Positions 1 to 6,668 of a stretch of DNA of 16,827 nt are shown piece by piece. Each line of letters starts with the position of its first letter. Within the stretch, counting starts at the first letter, position 1. Under the pieces are notes generated by a model. That model did no database searches. It had not been told where the DNA came from and worked only from the letters and a program-made list of their open reading frames with translations. Origin of the DNA: Flavobacteriaceae bacterium UBA2765 (GTDB lineage: Bacteria > Bacteroidota > Bacteroidia > Flavobacteriales > Flavobacteriaceae); assembly GCA_002352665.1 (NCBI GenBank), contig DEIV01000141.1:1-16827 (forward strand), read 5' to 3'. The translations under genes and the position numbers were made by a program.

Positions 1-81
1 GATGAGTTAGTAAGCAAAATTGAAAAAATACGGCTAAAAAAATACTATCCCAATTACATAAACTTTACGAAAAATCCATAA
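1..81 (+). CDS. C-terminal end of an unidentified protein (partial)
   Basis: Frame 1 is open from the first base and ends at TAA (79-81), giving 26 residues that are rich in lysine, tyrosine and asparagine and end in FTKNP. A second stop, TAG, follows directly. The other two plus-strand frames meet stops within the first 10 bases. The piece is too short to assign to a family and the start lies outside the window. It could be the tail of a real gene that ends just before the group II intron, or a chance open frame in AT-rich DNA. I recognise no motif in it. Confidence 0.35.
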   Translation, partial: DELVSKIEKIRLKKYYPNYINFTKNP

Positions 82-122
82 TAGAGCAACACGGCGTTCA
101 TGTTGGGTGCCTCGCACCACAC

Positions 123-152
123 GAACGCTTAGTTATTGAACGCTTAGTTATT
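123..152. repeat. Two tandem copies of a 15-nt unit
   Basis: The unit GAACGCTTAGTTATT occurs twice back to back (123-137 and 138-152) without mismatch. It lies about 10 bases before the preferred 5' end of the group II intron. If the intron instead starts at 107, the duplication is inside its domain I. Confidence 0.8.
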
Positions 153-162
153 GTACCCAGTT

Positions 163-925
163 GTGTGTCCTGCGTTACTTGGGGATACAAGATAAGAATT
201 AGTTCTTTGAAAACAAGTAACAGAACTGTGTTTGAGATGAAAGGATGACTTAGGAGCCTCATCTTCAAAGTTATGGTCTTTCGGCTAAGATGTATGAGCA
301 TATTGGTCAAACCGCCTAGTGGTGCTTACCTTTCACGGGTTGGTACTGAGCGACTAGGTTAAAGGTTAGCCTGTCAGCTGTGAAGCTTGCAGAGTTTAGC
401 TATGGTGGGAGTAAAGAAGCTGAATGAGATGCGAATGAACCCTCGTAGAGGTGTCGTAAACAACTTTAGTATTGTCAAAATCAATGGATACAGCGGTCTT
501 GCGAGATAGAGTACAGAGAGCGTAACTCACTTATTGTCTGTACGGCAATCGGCATAAAGAGGGCAGGAGCTTTACTTACTGCTCAAACACGGAACAGGAG
601 AAGCTTCTATTGTGGTGTAAAGGGAGACGGGCATAACCTCGAATGAGCAAGCCCAAGAGTACCAATACACGATGGGAGTGGCAGACTAACTCGTAGTAGC
701 GAAAAGTATCTAGGAGATGTTTATGGAAACATAGACGTAGCGAAGGGGTTAGCAAGACCATTAAGTGATTAATTCTTACAACTTTTCGGAGGATGATTCG
801 ATTAATCGCAGCAGGATTTGTGGGATACACACAAATTCTAGGTTTTGAAGAGCCGTATGATGTGAGAGCATCAAGTACGGTTCTGTGAGAGGTTTAGGGG
901 TGAGATTCCCCTTTACCTACTCGAT
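163..925 (+). mobile_element. ORF-less group II intron (ribozyme)
   Basis: This is a self-splicing intron RNA without its usual intron-encoded reverse transcriptase/maturase. The proof is a textbook domain V at 850-883, followed by a domain VI hairpin and a 3' end reading CTACTCGAT (917-925). The preferred 5' end is GTGTG at 163, which fits the GUGYG consensus; GTGC at 107 is an alternative. The stretch 680-770 (CTCGTAGTAGCG, then GCGAAGGGG) resembles the segment that usually precedes the maturase start in bacterial introns. Here the open frame stops at TAA (769-771), and only about 80 nt separate this from domain V. Domain IV is therefore collapsed and no RT motif exists in any frame. Such introns can move only if a maturase is supplied in trans. 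Base composition is visibly richer in G and C than the neighbouring genes. The domain V call is strong; the 5' boundary is tentative. Confidence 0.85.
850..925 (+). ncRNA. Group II intron domains V and VI
   Basis: Domain V is 34 nt. Its lower stem is GAGCCGTA (850-857) paired with TACGGTTC (876-883). The upper stem TGATGT/GCATCA is capped by a GAGA (GNRA) tetraloop, and a 2-nt AG bulge lies at 874-875. The catalytic AGC triad is at 851-853. Domain VI pairs AGGT (890-893) with ACCT (915-918) and AGGGG (896-900) with CCCCT (908-912), with a TT/TT internal loop. The likely branch-point adenosine lies in the ACCTACTCGAT tail. All parts needed for catalysis in this section look intact. Confidence 0.9.
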
Positions 926-943
926 ATTTATTCATAGTTAATT

Positions 944-1573
944 TCAATTTTCCAATTGAAATCTTAAAACAGTTTTTAATTTTTCTTCTGGTACTTTTCT
1001 AAAATCCGTTAGATAAATTTCACGATGATTTTTTGATTTACGAACTAATCCTTGATTGTTTGCGAATTTCTCCATTATTTCAAAAGTTGCAGGTTCATTA
1101 TCATAACTACCAATATGCATCATTTGAATACATTTTCCATCAATTATTTTTTCGAATTTTAGGCTTTCCAAAAGTCTATGTGGTTTTTTATTTTTCACAA
1201 ATTCAAGCATTTCATTAAAAAACTGGTCAGTTACAAAATTGGGTTGTCGTAACATTAAATCAAAAACTAAATCATCTTTATTTATTTGTCCATTAAAATT
1301 CTCTTTTGCCTTTTCGGAAATGTCCCAAATTCCCTCTAACGGATAAACAGTCCAATCGTTATAATCTTTCGGTGTATTTTCCGTTTTCTTTAGGTTCATT
1401 TTTATAGCATAGGCTAAACTATATAAAACTCCGATACATTCTGAAAAAAAATCACTATTCGGATTTCCCTCTCCGCTTATGGTTATAAATTTATATTCAG
1501 GAATATCAATAAGTTCAGGTTTATTCTTTGGTAAATAAACTGTTTTTTCCTTTTTTCTCCATTCGTGTTTCAT
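944..1573 (-). CDS. GyrI-like small-molecule-binding domain protein
   Basis: The protein has 209 residues and matches the stand-alone GyrI-like family (PF06445-type fold, also found in SbmC and the ligand domain of BmrR-like regulators). Recognisable family stretches are the N-terminal KHEWRKKEKTVYLPK, GEGNPNS, IGVLYSLAYAIK, YPLEGIWD, LRQPNFV, the MMHIGSYDNEP strand, and HREIYLTDFRKV near the C-terminus. Members bind small hydrophobic or cationic ligands. The physiological ligand of this subgroup is not known, and there is no DNA-binding domain here, so it is not itself a regulator. A GTG at 1577-1579 would add two residues; the ATG at 1571-1573 gives the family-like MKHEW start. The gene faces the group II intron, whose 3' end is only 18 nt from its stop codon. 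No operon partner is visible. Confidence 0.85.
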   Translation of the reverse strand: MKHEWRKKEKTVYLPKNKPELIDIPEYKFITISGEGNPNSDFFSECIGVLYSLAYAIKMNLKKTENTPKDYNDWTVYPLEGIWDISEKAKENFNGQINKDDLVFDLMLRQPNFVTDQFFNEMLEFVKNKKPHRLLESLKFEKIIDGKCIQMMHIGSYDNEPATFEIMEKFANNQGLVRKSKNHREIYLTDFRKVPEEKLKTVLRFQLEN

Positions 1574-1758
1574 ATGCACGGGTTTTTTTTAATTGGGTAC
1601 AACGTTAGTATAACCTTATTGTGGTTATATCGTATATAGTTGCAAGGTATTATAATTTCTTGTTAAAACCAATAGCAGCCTGGTATTCTTAAAGATGCTT
1701 TAGAATATTATCAGTTTGTTAACCGTTAAAAACGGATAATAAAAAAACATTAAAATAA

Positions 1759-1766
1759 TACCTTTG
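1759..1766 (+). promoter_or_regulatory. Putative -7 box for the redoxin gene
   Basis: TACCTTTG fits the Bacteroidota -7 consensus TAnnTTTG and lies 48 nt before the ATG at 1815. No convincing -33 TTG is found at the normal spacing. A small palindrome, CCGTT-AAA-AACGG (1723-1735), sits just upstream and could be an operator. Confidence 0.4.
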
Positions 1767-1814
1767 TAAGCGTTTTATCTAATTACGTCTACCTAATAAC
1801 ATAAATAGCACATC

Positions 1815-2399
1815 ATGAAAAATAGTATTTTATTAATTTTTTTATTGTATTCCTTTTGTGTTGTGGCACAAATAGATACTGAACATTTAGAAGTAGGAGA
1901 TAAGGCTCCAGAAATTACCGGTATTGATCAATTTGATACAAAAATAAATTCTACTGAAATATTAAAAAACAAGAAAATTATTTTAGTGTTTTATAGAGGA
2001 AATTGGTGTCCTTATTGTAGAAAACACTTAGCTTCATTACAAGAAAATTTAGAAGAACTTTCAAAAAAAGGACTATTTGTAATTGTAGTAACTCCTGAAA
2101 AAGTTGAAAAAATACAGGAAACAACTGAAAAACTGGAGGCCACCTTTTCTATTATCCATGATGTTGATAATAGTATTATGGAAAATTATAAAGTAGCTTT
2201 TACCGTAAATGAAGAAAATGTAAGCAATAATTTCGGATTTACACAAAGAATAATTGCAAAATATAACACTGAAAATAGCAATACACTACCGGTTCCTGCT
2301 ACTTATCTAATTGATGAAGAAGGTAAGATAATTTATGTACATTATGATCCTGACCATCACGAACGCTCTGATTTTAAAGAGATTATAAAGCTTATTTAA
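1815..2399 (+). CDS. AhpC/TSA (peroxiredoxin-like) family protein with signal peptide
   Basis: The product has 194 residues. Residues 1-19 form a Sec-type signal (MKNS, hydrophobic core, VVAQ), so it should act outside the cytoplasm. The mature part has the thioredoxin fold of the AhpC/TSA peroxiredoxin-like group: VGDKAPEI near residues 27-34, the strand ILVFYRGNW, and the active-site pair CPYC at 65-68 followed by RKHLASLQ. A PATYLIDEEGKIIYVHYD stretch near the C-terminus supplies the cis-proline strand. The WCPYC motif marks the PRX-like subgroup rather than classical typical 2-Cys enzymes. It probably reduces peroxides or exchanges disulfides, but the substrate is unknown. It is followed by a TetR gene and an AhpD-like gene, which supports an antioxidant setting. 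It has its own upstream gap and is probably transcribed separately. Confidence 0.85.
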   Translation: MKNSILLIFLLYSFCVVAQIDTEHLEVGDKAPEITGIDQFDTKINSTEILKNKKIILVFYRGNWCPYCRKHLASLQENLEELSKKGLFVIVVTPEKVEKIQETTEKLEATFSIIHDVDNSIMENYKVAFTVNEENVSNNFGFTQRIIAKYNTENSNTLPVPATYLIDEEGKIIYVHYDPDHHERSDFKEIIKLI

Positions 2400-2448
2400 T
2401 TTTTTATGTAAATTATGTAATTGAAATATAATTTGTGCGACTATTTCA

Positions 2449-2467
2449 AAGCAATTGCTTAGATTTG
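2449..2467 (+). promoter_or_regulatory. Predicted TetR operator overlapping the tetR-family promoter
   Basis: AAGCAATTGCTT (2449-2460) is a perfect 12-bp palindrome followed by AGA. The palindrome shares its last T with the -7 box TAGATTTG (2460-2467), and the ATG follows 15 nt later at 2483. A similar palindrome stands before the gene at 3112. Binding here would block the promoter, so I infer autorepression. Confidence 0.6.
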
Positions 2468-2482
2468 TGTTTTATTTAAATT

Positions 2483-3049
2483 ATGCCAAGAAAGAAATCA
2501 TATATTGAAGAAGAGGTTATCGAAAAAGCAATGCATACTTTTTGGAAAAAAGGATATGAAGCCACCTCTGTTAGAGATTTAGAACGTGAAATGGGAATCA
2601 ATCAATTTTCTATTTATGCAAGCTTTACTAATAAAGATGGAATTTTTTTAGAAAGTGTTAAATATTATAAAACAAAAGCAACAAAAGAGATTTTAAATAA
2701 ATTGATCAATTCTAATGATGGTGTTAATAGTATAAAAAAATATTTTAAAGATTTTTTAAAATTTGTAAAAGATACTGAAGGTTATAAAGGTTGTCTTTTA
2801 ACAAATACAATAAATGAATTGGGTGGCAAAGCCAATGAACAAGTTGTAAATGAGATTGGGCAATTCTCAACGCTTATTCGAGATACATTTTTTAAAAAAT
2901 TAGCGACTAATACCATTAAAAGCAAAGAAACTATTAATAAGCAAGCTAATTACTTAATTGTTGCATTACAAGGATTATCAGTGGCTTCAAAAATGTTGGG
3001 CAAAAAGCAGTTAGATGACTTTATTGAAGTAACATTTAAAAATATATAA
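2483..3049 (+). CDS. TetR/AcrR family transcriptional regulator
   Basis: The product has 188 residues. Residues about 8-55 form the TetR helix-turn-helix: VIEKAMHTFWKKGYEATSV, then LEREMGINQFSIYASF with the usual SIYxxFxNKDGIF boundary. The rest is an all-helical ligand and dimerisation domain without recognisable ligand residues; one cysteine sits in the GCLLTNT stretch. The FWKKGYEATSV and SIYASF wording resembles the group that controls flavobacterial small operons of redox or detoxification genes. The nearly matching palindromes in its own promoter region and before 3112 suggest that it represses itself and the two genes downstream. The inducer is unknown. Family assignment is secure; the regulon is inferred from the operators. 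Confidence 0.9.
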   Translation: MPRKKSYIEEEVIEKAMHTFWKKGYEATSVRDLEREMGINQFSIYASFTNKDGIFLESVKYYKTKATKEILNKLINSNDGVNSIKKYFKDFLKFVKDTEGYKGCLLTNTINELGGKANEQVVNEIGQFSTLIRDTFFKKLATNTIKSKETINKQANYLIVALQGLSVASKMLGKKQLDDFIEVTFKNI

Positions 3050-3066
3050 AAAAATTTATTTCAATA

Positions 3067-3083
3067 CTAAGCGAATGCTTAGA
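3067..3083 (+). promoter_or_regulatory. Predicted second TetR operator
   Basis: CTAAGC-GAAT-GCTTAG (3067-3082) is a palindrome with a 4-nt centre, followed by A. Together with the site at 2449 it gives the common pattern AAGC-N4-GCTTAGA. It lies in the 62-bp gap between the TetR gene and the membrane-protein gene, 29 nt before the ATG at 3112, where it could control the 3112-4104 operon. Confidence 0.6.
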
Positions 3084-3111
3084 TAAATATATAAACCAAA
3101 ATTATAATATT

Positions 3112-3498
3112 ATGACTCTCAAATCTTTTTTTATTATCAATGCCATTATGTTCATTCCATTTGGAATTGGAATGTTGCTTATGCCTTTATTTATTTTTAA
3201 TATGATAGCTGTAAATTTAGATTCAGATGGTTTGTTGATGGCAAGTACTGTTGGTTCTATGTTGTTGTCCTTTGGAATCTTAAGTTATTTAAGTCGCAAT
3301 CTAGACATTCATTCAATTGGCGTGAAAGCTATACTCACGGCAAATTTACTATTTCATGCAATCGATTGCTTTTTAACATTTAAAGGTGCATCTGTAGGAG
3401 TGATGAATTCACTTGGATATATGTTTTCAACCTTACATTTTTTATTTGCCTTGGGCTTCTTCTACTATTTAATTATCAATAAAAGATCAAAACAATAA
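3112..3498 (+). CDS. Small integral membrane protein, four predicted helices
   Basis: The product has 128 residues and is almost entirely hydrophobic. Four membrane spans are apparent: about residues 6-30 (from FIINAIMFIPFGIG), 42-60, 74-90 and 100-122, ending in a short basic tail (NKRSKQ). The layout recalls DoxX-like or DUF4345-like small membrane proteins, but I cannot place it in a named family. A cysteine and a histidine lie in the FHAIDCF stretch of helix three. It follows the TetR gene behind a predicted operator and is 33 nt ahead of the AhpD-like gene, so these two are probably co-transcribed. A role in redox or quinone-linked detoxification is only a guess from context. Confidence 0.75.
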   Translation: MTLKSFFIINAIMFIPFGIGMLLMPLFIFNMIAVNLDSDGLLMASTVGSMLLSFGILSYLSRNLDIHSIGVKAILTANLLFHAIDCFLTFKGASVGVMNSLGYMFSTLHFLFALGFFYYLIINKRSKQ

Positions 3499-3531
3499 CT
3501 ATCTTAAATCATTAATTTAATATATAACATT

Positions 3532-4104
3532 ATGAACACATTAAAAACGATGTCTTTAGAGACAAAAACAATTGAAACTGCAAATCCGATTTCAAGCGAA
3601 ATCATGCAAAACACGAAAGACAAAATTGGCATGATTCCGAACATGTACGGATTAATGGCAAATAATCCTGCATTATTAGACGCTTACGCTGCTGCTTATA
3701 ATACTTTTAGAACAAATGCCGGTTTTACACCACCTGAGCAAGAAGTTGTTTTCTTATCAGTAGCCTATGAAAATAATTGTGAGTATTGTATGGCAGCACA
3801 TAGTTTTGTGGGTGATAAAATGACCAATGTACCATCTGAAGTAACAGACGCTATTCGTAATAATACTGCAATAGCAGATGCTAAATTTAAAGCATTGAGT
3901 TTGTTTACTAGAGCAATGACTTCAAAAAGAGGGAATCCTTCTCAAGAAGATATAACAAATTTTTTAGCGGCTGGTTATACCGAGAATCATATTTTAGGCG
4001 TAATAACCGGAATAGGAGTAAAGACAATGAGTAATTATTTTAACCATGTCTTTAGTACGCCTGTTGATGATGCGTTTAAAGGTAGAATTTGGGTAAAGGC
4101 CTAA
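3532..4104 (+). CDS. Carboxymuconolactone decarboxylase (AhpD-like) family protein
   Basis: The product has 190 residues and belongs to the CMD/AhpD fold family (PF02627). The key motif is CEYCMAAH, with Cys83, Cys86 and His90, preceded by Glu71 in PPEQEVVFL. This matches the E-x11-C-x2-C-x3-H proton-relay and disulfide site of AhpD-type alkylhydroperoxidases. An N-terminal extension with IGMIPNMYGLMANNPALL is typical of the peroxidase-related CMD subgroup. No signal peptide is seen, so it is cytoplasmic. It is the last gene of the TetR-linked operon and ends just before a hairpin terminator. It probably uses the cysteine pair in thiol-dependent peroxide or electrophile reduction; true decarboxylase activity is unlikely because of the CxxC. 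An internal ATG at codon 7 is an alternative start. Confidence 0.88.
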   Translation: MNTLKTMSLETKTIETANPISSEIMQNTKDKIGMIPNMYGLMANNPALLDAYAAAYNTFRTNAGFTPPEQEVVFLSVAYENNCEYCMAAHSFVGDKMTNVPSEVTDAIRNNTAIADAKFKALSLFTRAMTSKRGNPSQEDITNFLAAGYTENHILGVITGIGVKTMSNYFNHVFSTPVDDAFKGRIWVKA

Positions 4105-4122
4105 TAAATAGAATTATTTAAG

Positions 4123-4150
4123 CATAGAAGTGTAAAAACTTCTATGTTTT
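4123..4150 (+). terminator. Rho-independent terminator after the AhpD-like gene
   Basis: A perfect 9-bp stem, CATAGAAGT (4123-4131) with ACTTCTATG (4138-4146), has a 6-nt loop and is followed by TTTT. It ends the plus-strand operon. The stop codon of the convergent pyrG gene (4142-4144) lies inside its right arm. Confidence 0.75.
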
Positions 4151-5752
4151 ATAAAGCAAACATGCCTTCACAAAAGAAACAAATAAAGGATGCGGATTCA
4201 ATACCGTACTTTTATATTCAGGATGGTATTGAACACCAACAAACCAAGGATGGTTAGGTAGCTCTATAATTTCGACCAAATTCGTTTCAGGGTTTACTCC
4301 TGTTGCTATTAATCCGGCATCTGTAAATTGTTTTAAGTATTCATTATTATACTCATAACGATGTCTATGACGTTCGCTAATTAATTCAGTTTGATAAGAT
4401 TTAAAAACGTTTGAATTTTTCTCTAATTTACAATCCCAGGCACCAAGTCTCATAGTTCCTCCTTTGTCAGTAATATTTTTTTGTGCTTCCATTATACTAA
4501 TTACAGGATATTTAGTACTGCTATCCATTTCAGTTGAGTTGGCATTTTCTAAGCCTAAAACATTTCTTGCAAATTCAATAACCGCCATTTGCATTCCTAA
4601 ACAAATACCTAAAAAAGGAATATTATGTTCTCTTACATATGTTACGGCTTCAATTTTTCCTTCTATACCACGTTCTCCAAAACCAGGAGCAACTAACACA
4701 CCATGTAATCCTTTTAATTTTTCTGGCACATTTTTTTTAGAAAGCTCTTCAGAATGTATCCAGCGAATATTTACTTTTACTTCGTTTGCTGCACCAGCAT
4801 GAATAAAAGATTCTGAAATTGATTTGTAAGCATCATGTAATTCAACATATTTACCAATCAAACCTATTTCAACTGTATGTTTTGGATTTTTATGCTTTTG
4901 TAAAAAGTTATTCCAAGCATTCAAATTTGGTTTTCTATCAGCTGAAAGAGTCAATTTTTTTAGCACAACTTTATCTAAACCTTCATTAAACATAAAATTA
5001 GGTACATCATAAATGGTATCAGCATCTATAGATTCTATCACATCATCTTTATGGACATTACAAAACAATGCCAGTTTTCTTTTAATACTGTCTGATAAAT
5101 GATGTTCTGTTCTACATACCAGTACATCTGGATTTACCCCACTTTGCATTAACATTTTTACCGAATGTTGTGTCGGTTTAGTTTTTAACTCTCCGGCAGC
5201 AGCCAAATAAGGTATTAAAGTTAAATGTATTACAATGGCATTGTTTTCACCGAGTTCCCATTTTAACTGACGAACGGCTTCAACATAAGGTAAAGATTCA
5301 ATATCACCAACGGTACCACCAATCTCAGTAATAACAATATCAAATTCTCCTGTATTCCCTAAAATTTGAATACGATGTTTAATCTCATCTGTAATATGCG
5401 GGATAACCTGAACTGTTTTTCCTAAAAAATCACCTCTACGTTCTTTATCAATTACGGCTTGATAAATTCTACCGGTAGTAACATTATTGGCTTGTGAAGT
5501 TGGGATGTTTAAAAACCTTTCGTAGTGACCTAGATCTAGATCAGTTTCGGCTCCATCGTTCGTAACATAACACTCTCCATGCTCGTAGGGATTCAAGGTT
5601 CCCGGATCAATATTGATATAAGGATCTAATTTTTGGATCGTAACAGAATAGCCTCTTTCTTGCAATAGTTTTGCTAAAGATGCAGCTATAATGCCTTTAC
5701 CGAGTGATGAAGTTACGCCTCCGGTAACGAAAACGTATTTTGTGTTTTTCAT
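4142..5752 (-). CDS. pyrG: CTP synthase
   Basis: The 536-residue enzyme has the usual full length for CTP synthase, which makes CTP from UTP, ATP and glutamine in the last step of pyrimidine nucleotide synthesis. The N-terminal amidoligase domain begins VFVTGGVTSSLGKG, with the P-loop at about residues 11-20. It continues with KLDPYINIDPGTLNPYEHGE and the HYERF and TEIGGTVGDIES segments. The C-terminal glutaminase domain has the nucleophile Cys384 in GICLGMQ and the His510/Glu512 pair in YHPEY. The domain order and all catalytic residues look intact. The gene stands alone, convergent with the AhpD-like operon and with its own promoter at 5770-5800. It is a conserved housekeeping gene. Confidence 0.98.
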   Translation of the reverse strand: MKNTKYVFVTGGVTSSLGKGIIAASLAKLLQERGYSVTIQKLDPYINIDPGTLNPYEHGECYVTNDGAETDLDLGHYERFLNIPTSQANNVTTGRIYQAVIDKERRGDFLGKTVQVIPHITDEIKHRIQILGNTGEFDIVITEIGGTVGDIESLPYVEAVRQLKWELGENNAIVIHLTLIPYLAAAGELKTKPTQHSVKMLMQSGVNPDVLVCRTEHHLSDSIKRKLALFCNVHKDDVIESIDADTIYDVPNFMFNEGLDKVVLKKLTLSADRKPNLNAWNNFLQKHKNPKHTVEIGLIGKYVELHDAYKSISESFIHAGAANEVKVNIRWIHSEELSKKNVPEKLKGLHGVLVAPGFGERGIEGKIEAVTYVREHNIPFLGICLGMQMAVIEFARNVLGLENANSTEMDSSTKYPVISIMEAQKNITDKGGTMRLGAWDCKLEKNSNVFKSYQTELISERHRHRYEYNNEYLKQFTDAGLIATGVNPETNLVEIIELPNHPWFVGVQYHPEYKSTVLNPHPLFVSFVKACLLYKT

Positions 5753-5769
5753 GTACTAGTTGGTTTTGC

Positions 5770-5800
5770 CAAAAGTACAAACTCTAGATGTATTGACAAA
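5770..5800 (-). promoter_or_regulatory. Bacteroidota-type promoter of pyrG
   Basis: On the minus strand TTTG (5800-5797) is followed by 19 nt and then TACTTTTG (5777-5770), which matches TTG-N19-TAnnTTTG. Transcription would start roughly 10 nt before the ATG at 5752, leaving a very short leader. Confidence 0.65.
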
Positions 5801-5876
5801 TGAAACCTGCATGTATTTTTATAAGATTTATAAAATAATATGTATGCTTTATTATAATTTGGGATTATCAAAAAAA

Positions 5877-6581
5877 TTAGTCCTGTAAGGCAAAAACTTT
5901 TTTCAAAATATCAGTTGTTCTTGAAGATAAGTTTGTTCTAATGTCTTTTTCTTCAACGGCAATCATGGTATAAACACCTTGTAGAGCTTCTTGTGTTACA
6001 TAGTCAGTTAAATCAGGATTTACTTTTTTTACAAATGGAATGCTATTGTATTTGTTAATTAAGTTTGTCCATATTTTATCTGCACCAACTTCTGCAAAAG
6101 ATTGATTGATTATGGGATGAAATTTATCATACAATGCATTAGAAGTGCCAGTTTTTAAAAATTCAGTAGCAGCATTGTCATTACCTAATAAAATATTTTT
6201 AGCATCTGTAAAAGTTATATTTTTAACAGCATCTACAAAGATTGGCGTTGCTTCTTTTACCGCATTTTCTGCAGTACGATTCAATACTTTAATACCTTCT
6301 TCGGCTAAACTTTCTAAACCTATATCTCTTAAGGCCTTATCTACTTTTTGAAGTTCTTCGGGTAAACCTATTTTTACCAAATCGTTTTTGTAAAAACCAT
6401 TTTCTATCGTTAAATTTTTTACTTGTTTGTCTATACCTTTATCTAAGGCTTGTCTCAAACCGCTGGCAATGTCTGTATTGCTTATACCTTCTTTGGGTAA
6501 TTCATTTACTACTTGTTGTAATTCAGCACAAGAACTTAGGATAATTAGACTTAAAAAAAATAATGTTTTTAAAATTCTCAT
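5877..6581 (-). CDS. DUF4197 domain lipoprotein
   Basis: The product has about 234 residues and matches the DUF4197 family of bacterial lipoproteins. The chosen start gives MRILKTLFFLSLIILSSC, a compact lipoprotein signal whose LSSC lipobox would put the mature protein on a membrane, probably facing the periplasm. Family-typical segments are the GISNTDIASGLRQAL stretch after the signal, the alternating helices with DKALRDIGLESL, and the C-terminal YVTQEALQGVYTMIAVEEKDIR followed by TTDILKKVF. The function of the family is unknown. An in-frame ATG at 6603-6605 adds eight residues but overlaps a palindromic repeat, so I prefer the ATG at 6581. It may be co-transcribed with the upstream DUF4919 gene (87 nt gap), although the palindrome lies between them. 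Confidence 0.82.
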   Translation of the reverse strand: MRILKTLFFLSLIILSSCAELQQVVNELPKEGISNTDIASGLRQALDKGIDKQVKNLTIENGFYKNDLVKIGLPEELQKVDKALRDIGLESLAEEGIKVLNRTAENAVKEATPIFVDAVKNITFTDAKNILLGNDNAATEFLKTGTSNALYDKFHPIINQSFAEVGADKIWTNLINKYNSIPFVKKVNPDLTDYVTQEALQGVYTMIAVEEKDIRTNLSSRTTDILKKVFALQD

Positions 6582-6604
6582 GAGTAATTGTTTAAAAATT
6601 TTCA

Positions 6605-6622
6605 TCCCGATTGCTATCGGGA
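6605..6622. repeat. Short REP-like palindrome
   Basis: TCCCGAT-TGCT-ATCGGGA forms a 7-bp stem with a 4-nt loop between the DUF4919 and DUF4197 genes. I recall this palindrome as a common intergenic element in flavobacteria. It could stabilise or attenuate a joint transcript. Confidence 0.7.
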
Positions 6623-6668
6623 GTCGTTGTTAATAATCTTAAAACGTTTATATTTTATAGATGGTATT

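Noticed and set aside
107..162. GTGCCTCGCAC at 107 as the 5' end of the group II intron
   Set aside because: It fits GUGYG less well than GTGTG at 163. Starting at 163 also leaves the TTGTACCC motif outside as exon. It is not fully excluded.
98..830. Minus-strand open frames of 70 and 84 codons inside the intron
   Set aside because: They run antisense to the ribozyme, resemble no protein, and one ends in a low-complexity repeat of the tandem duplication.
1605..1630. Integron attC site (GTTAGTATAACC region with TATAACC/GGTTATA)
   Set aside because: The core sites do not fit RYYYAAC/GTTRRRY, and no integrase or further cassettes are seen.
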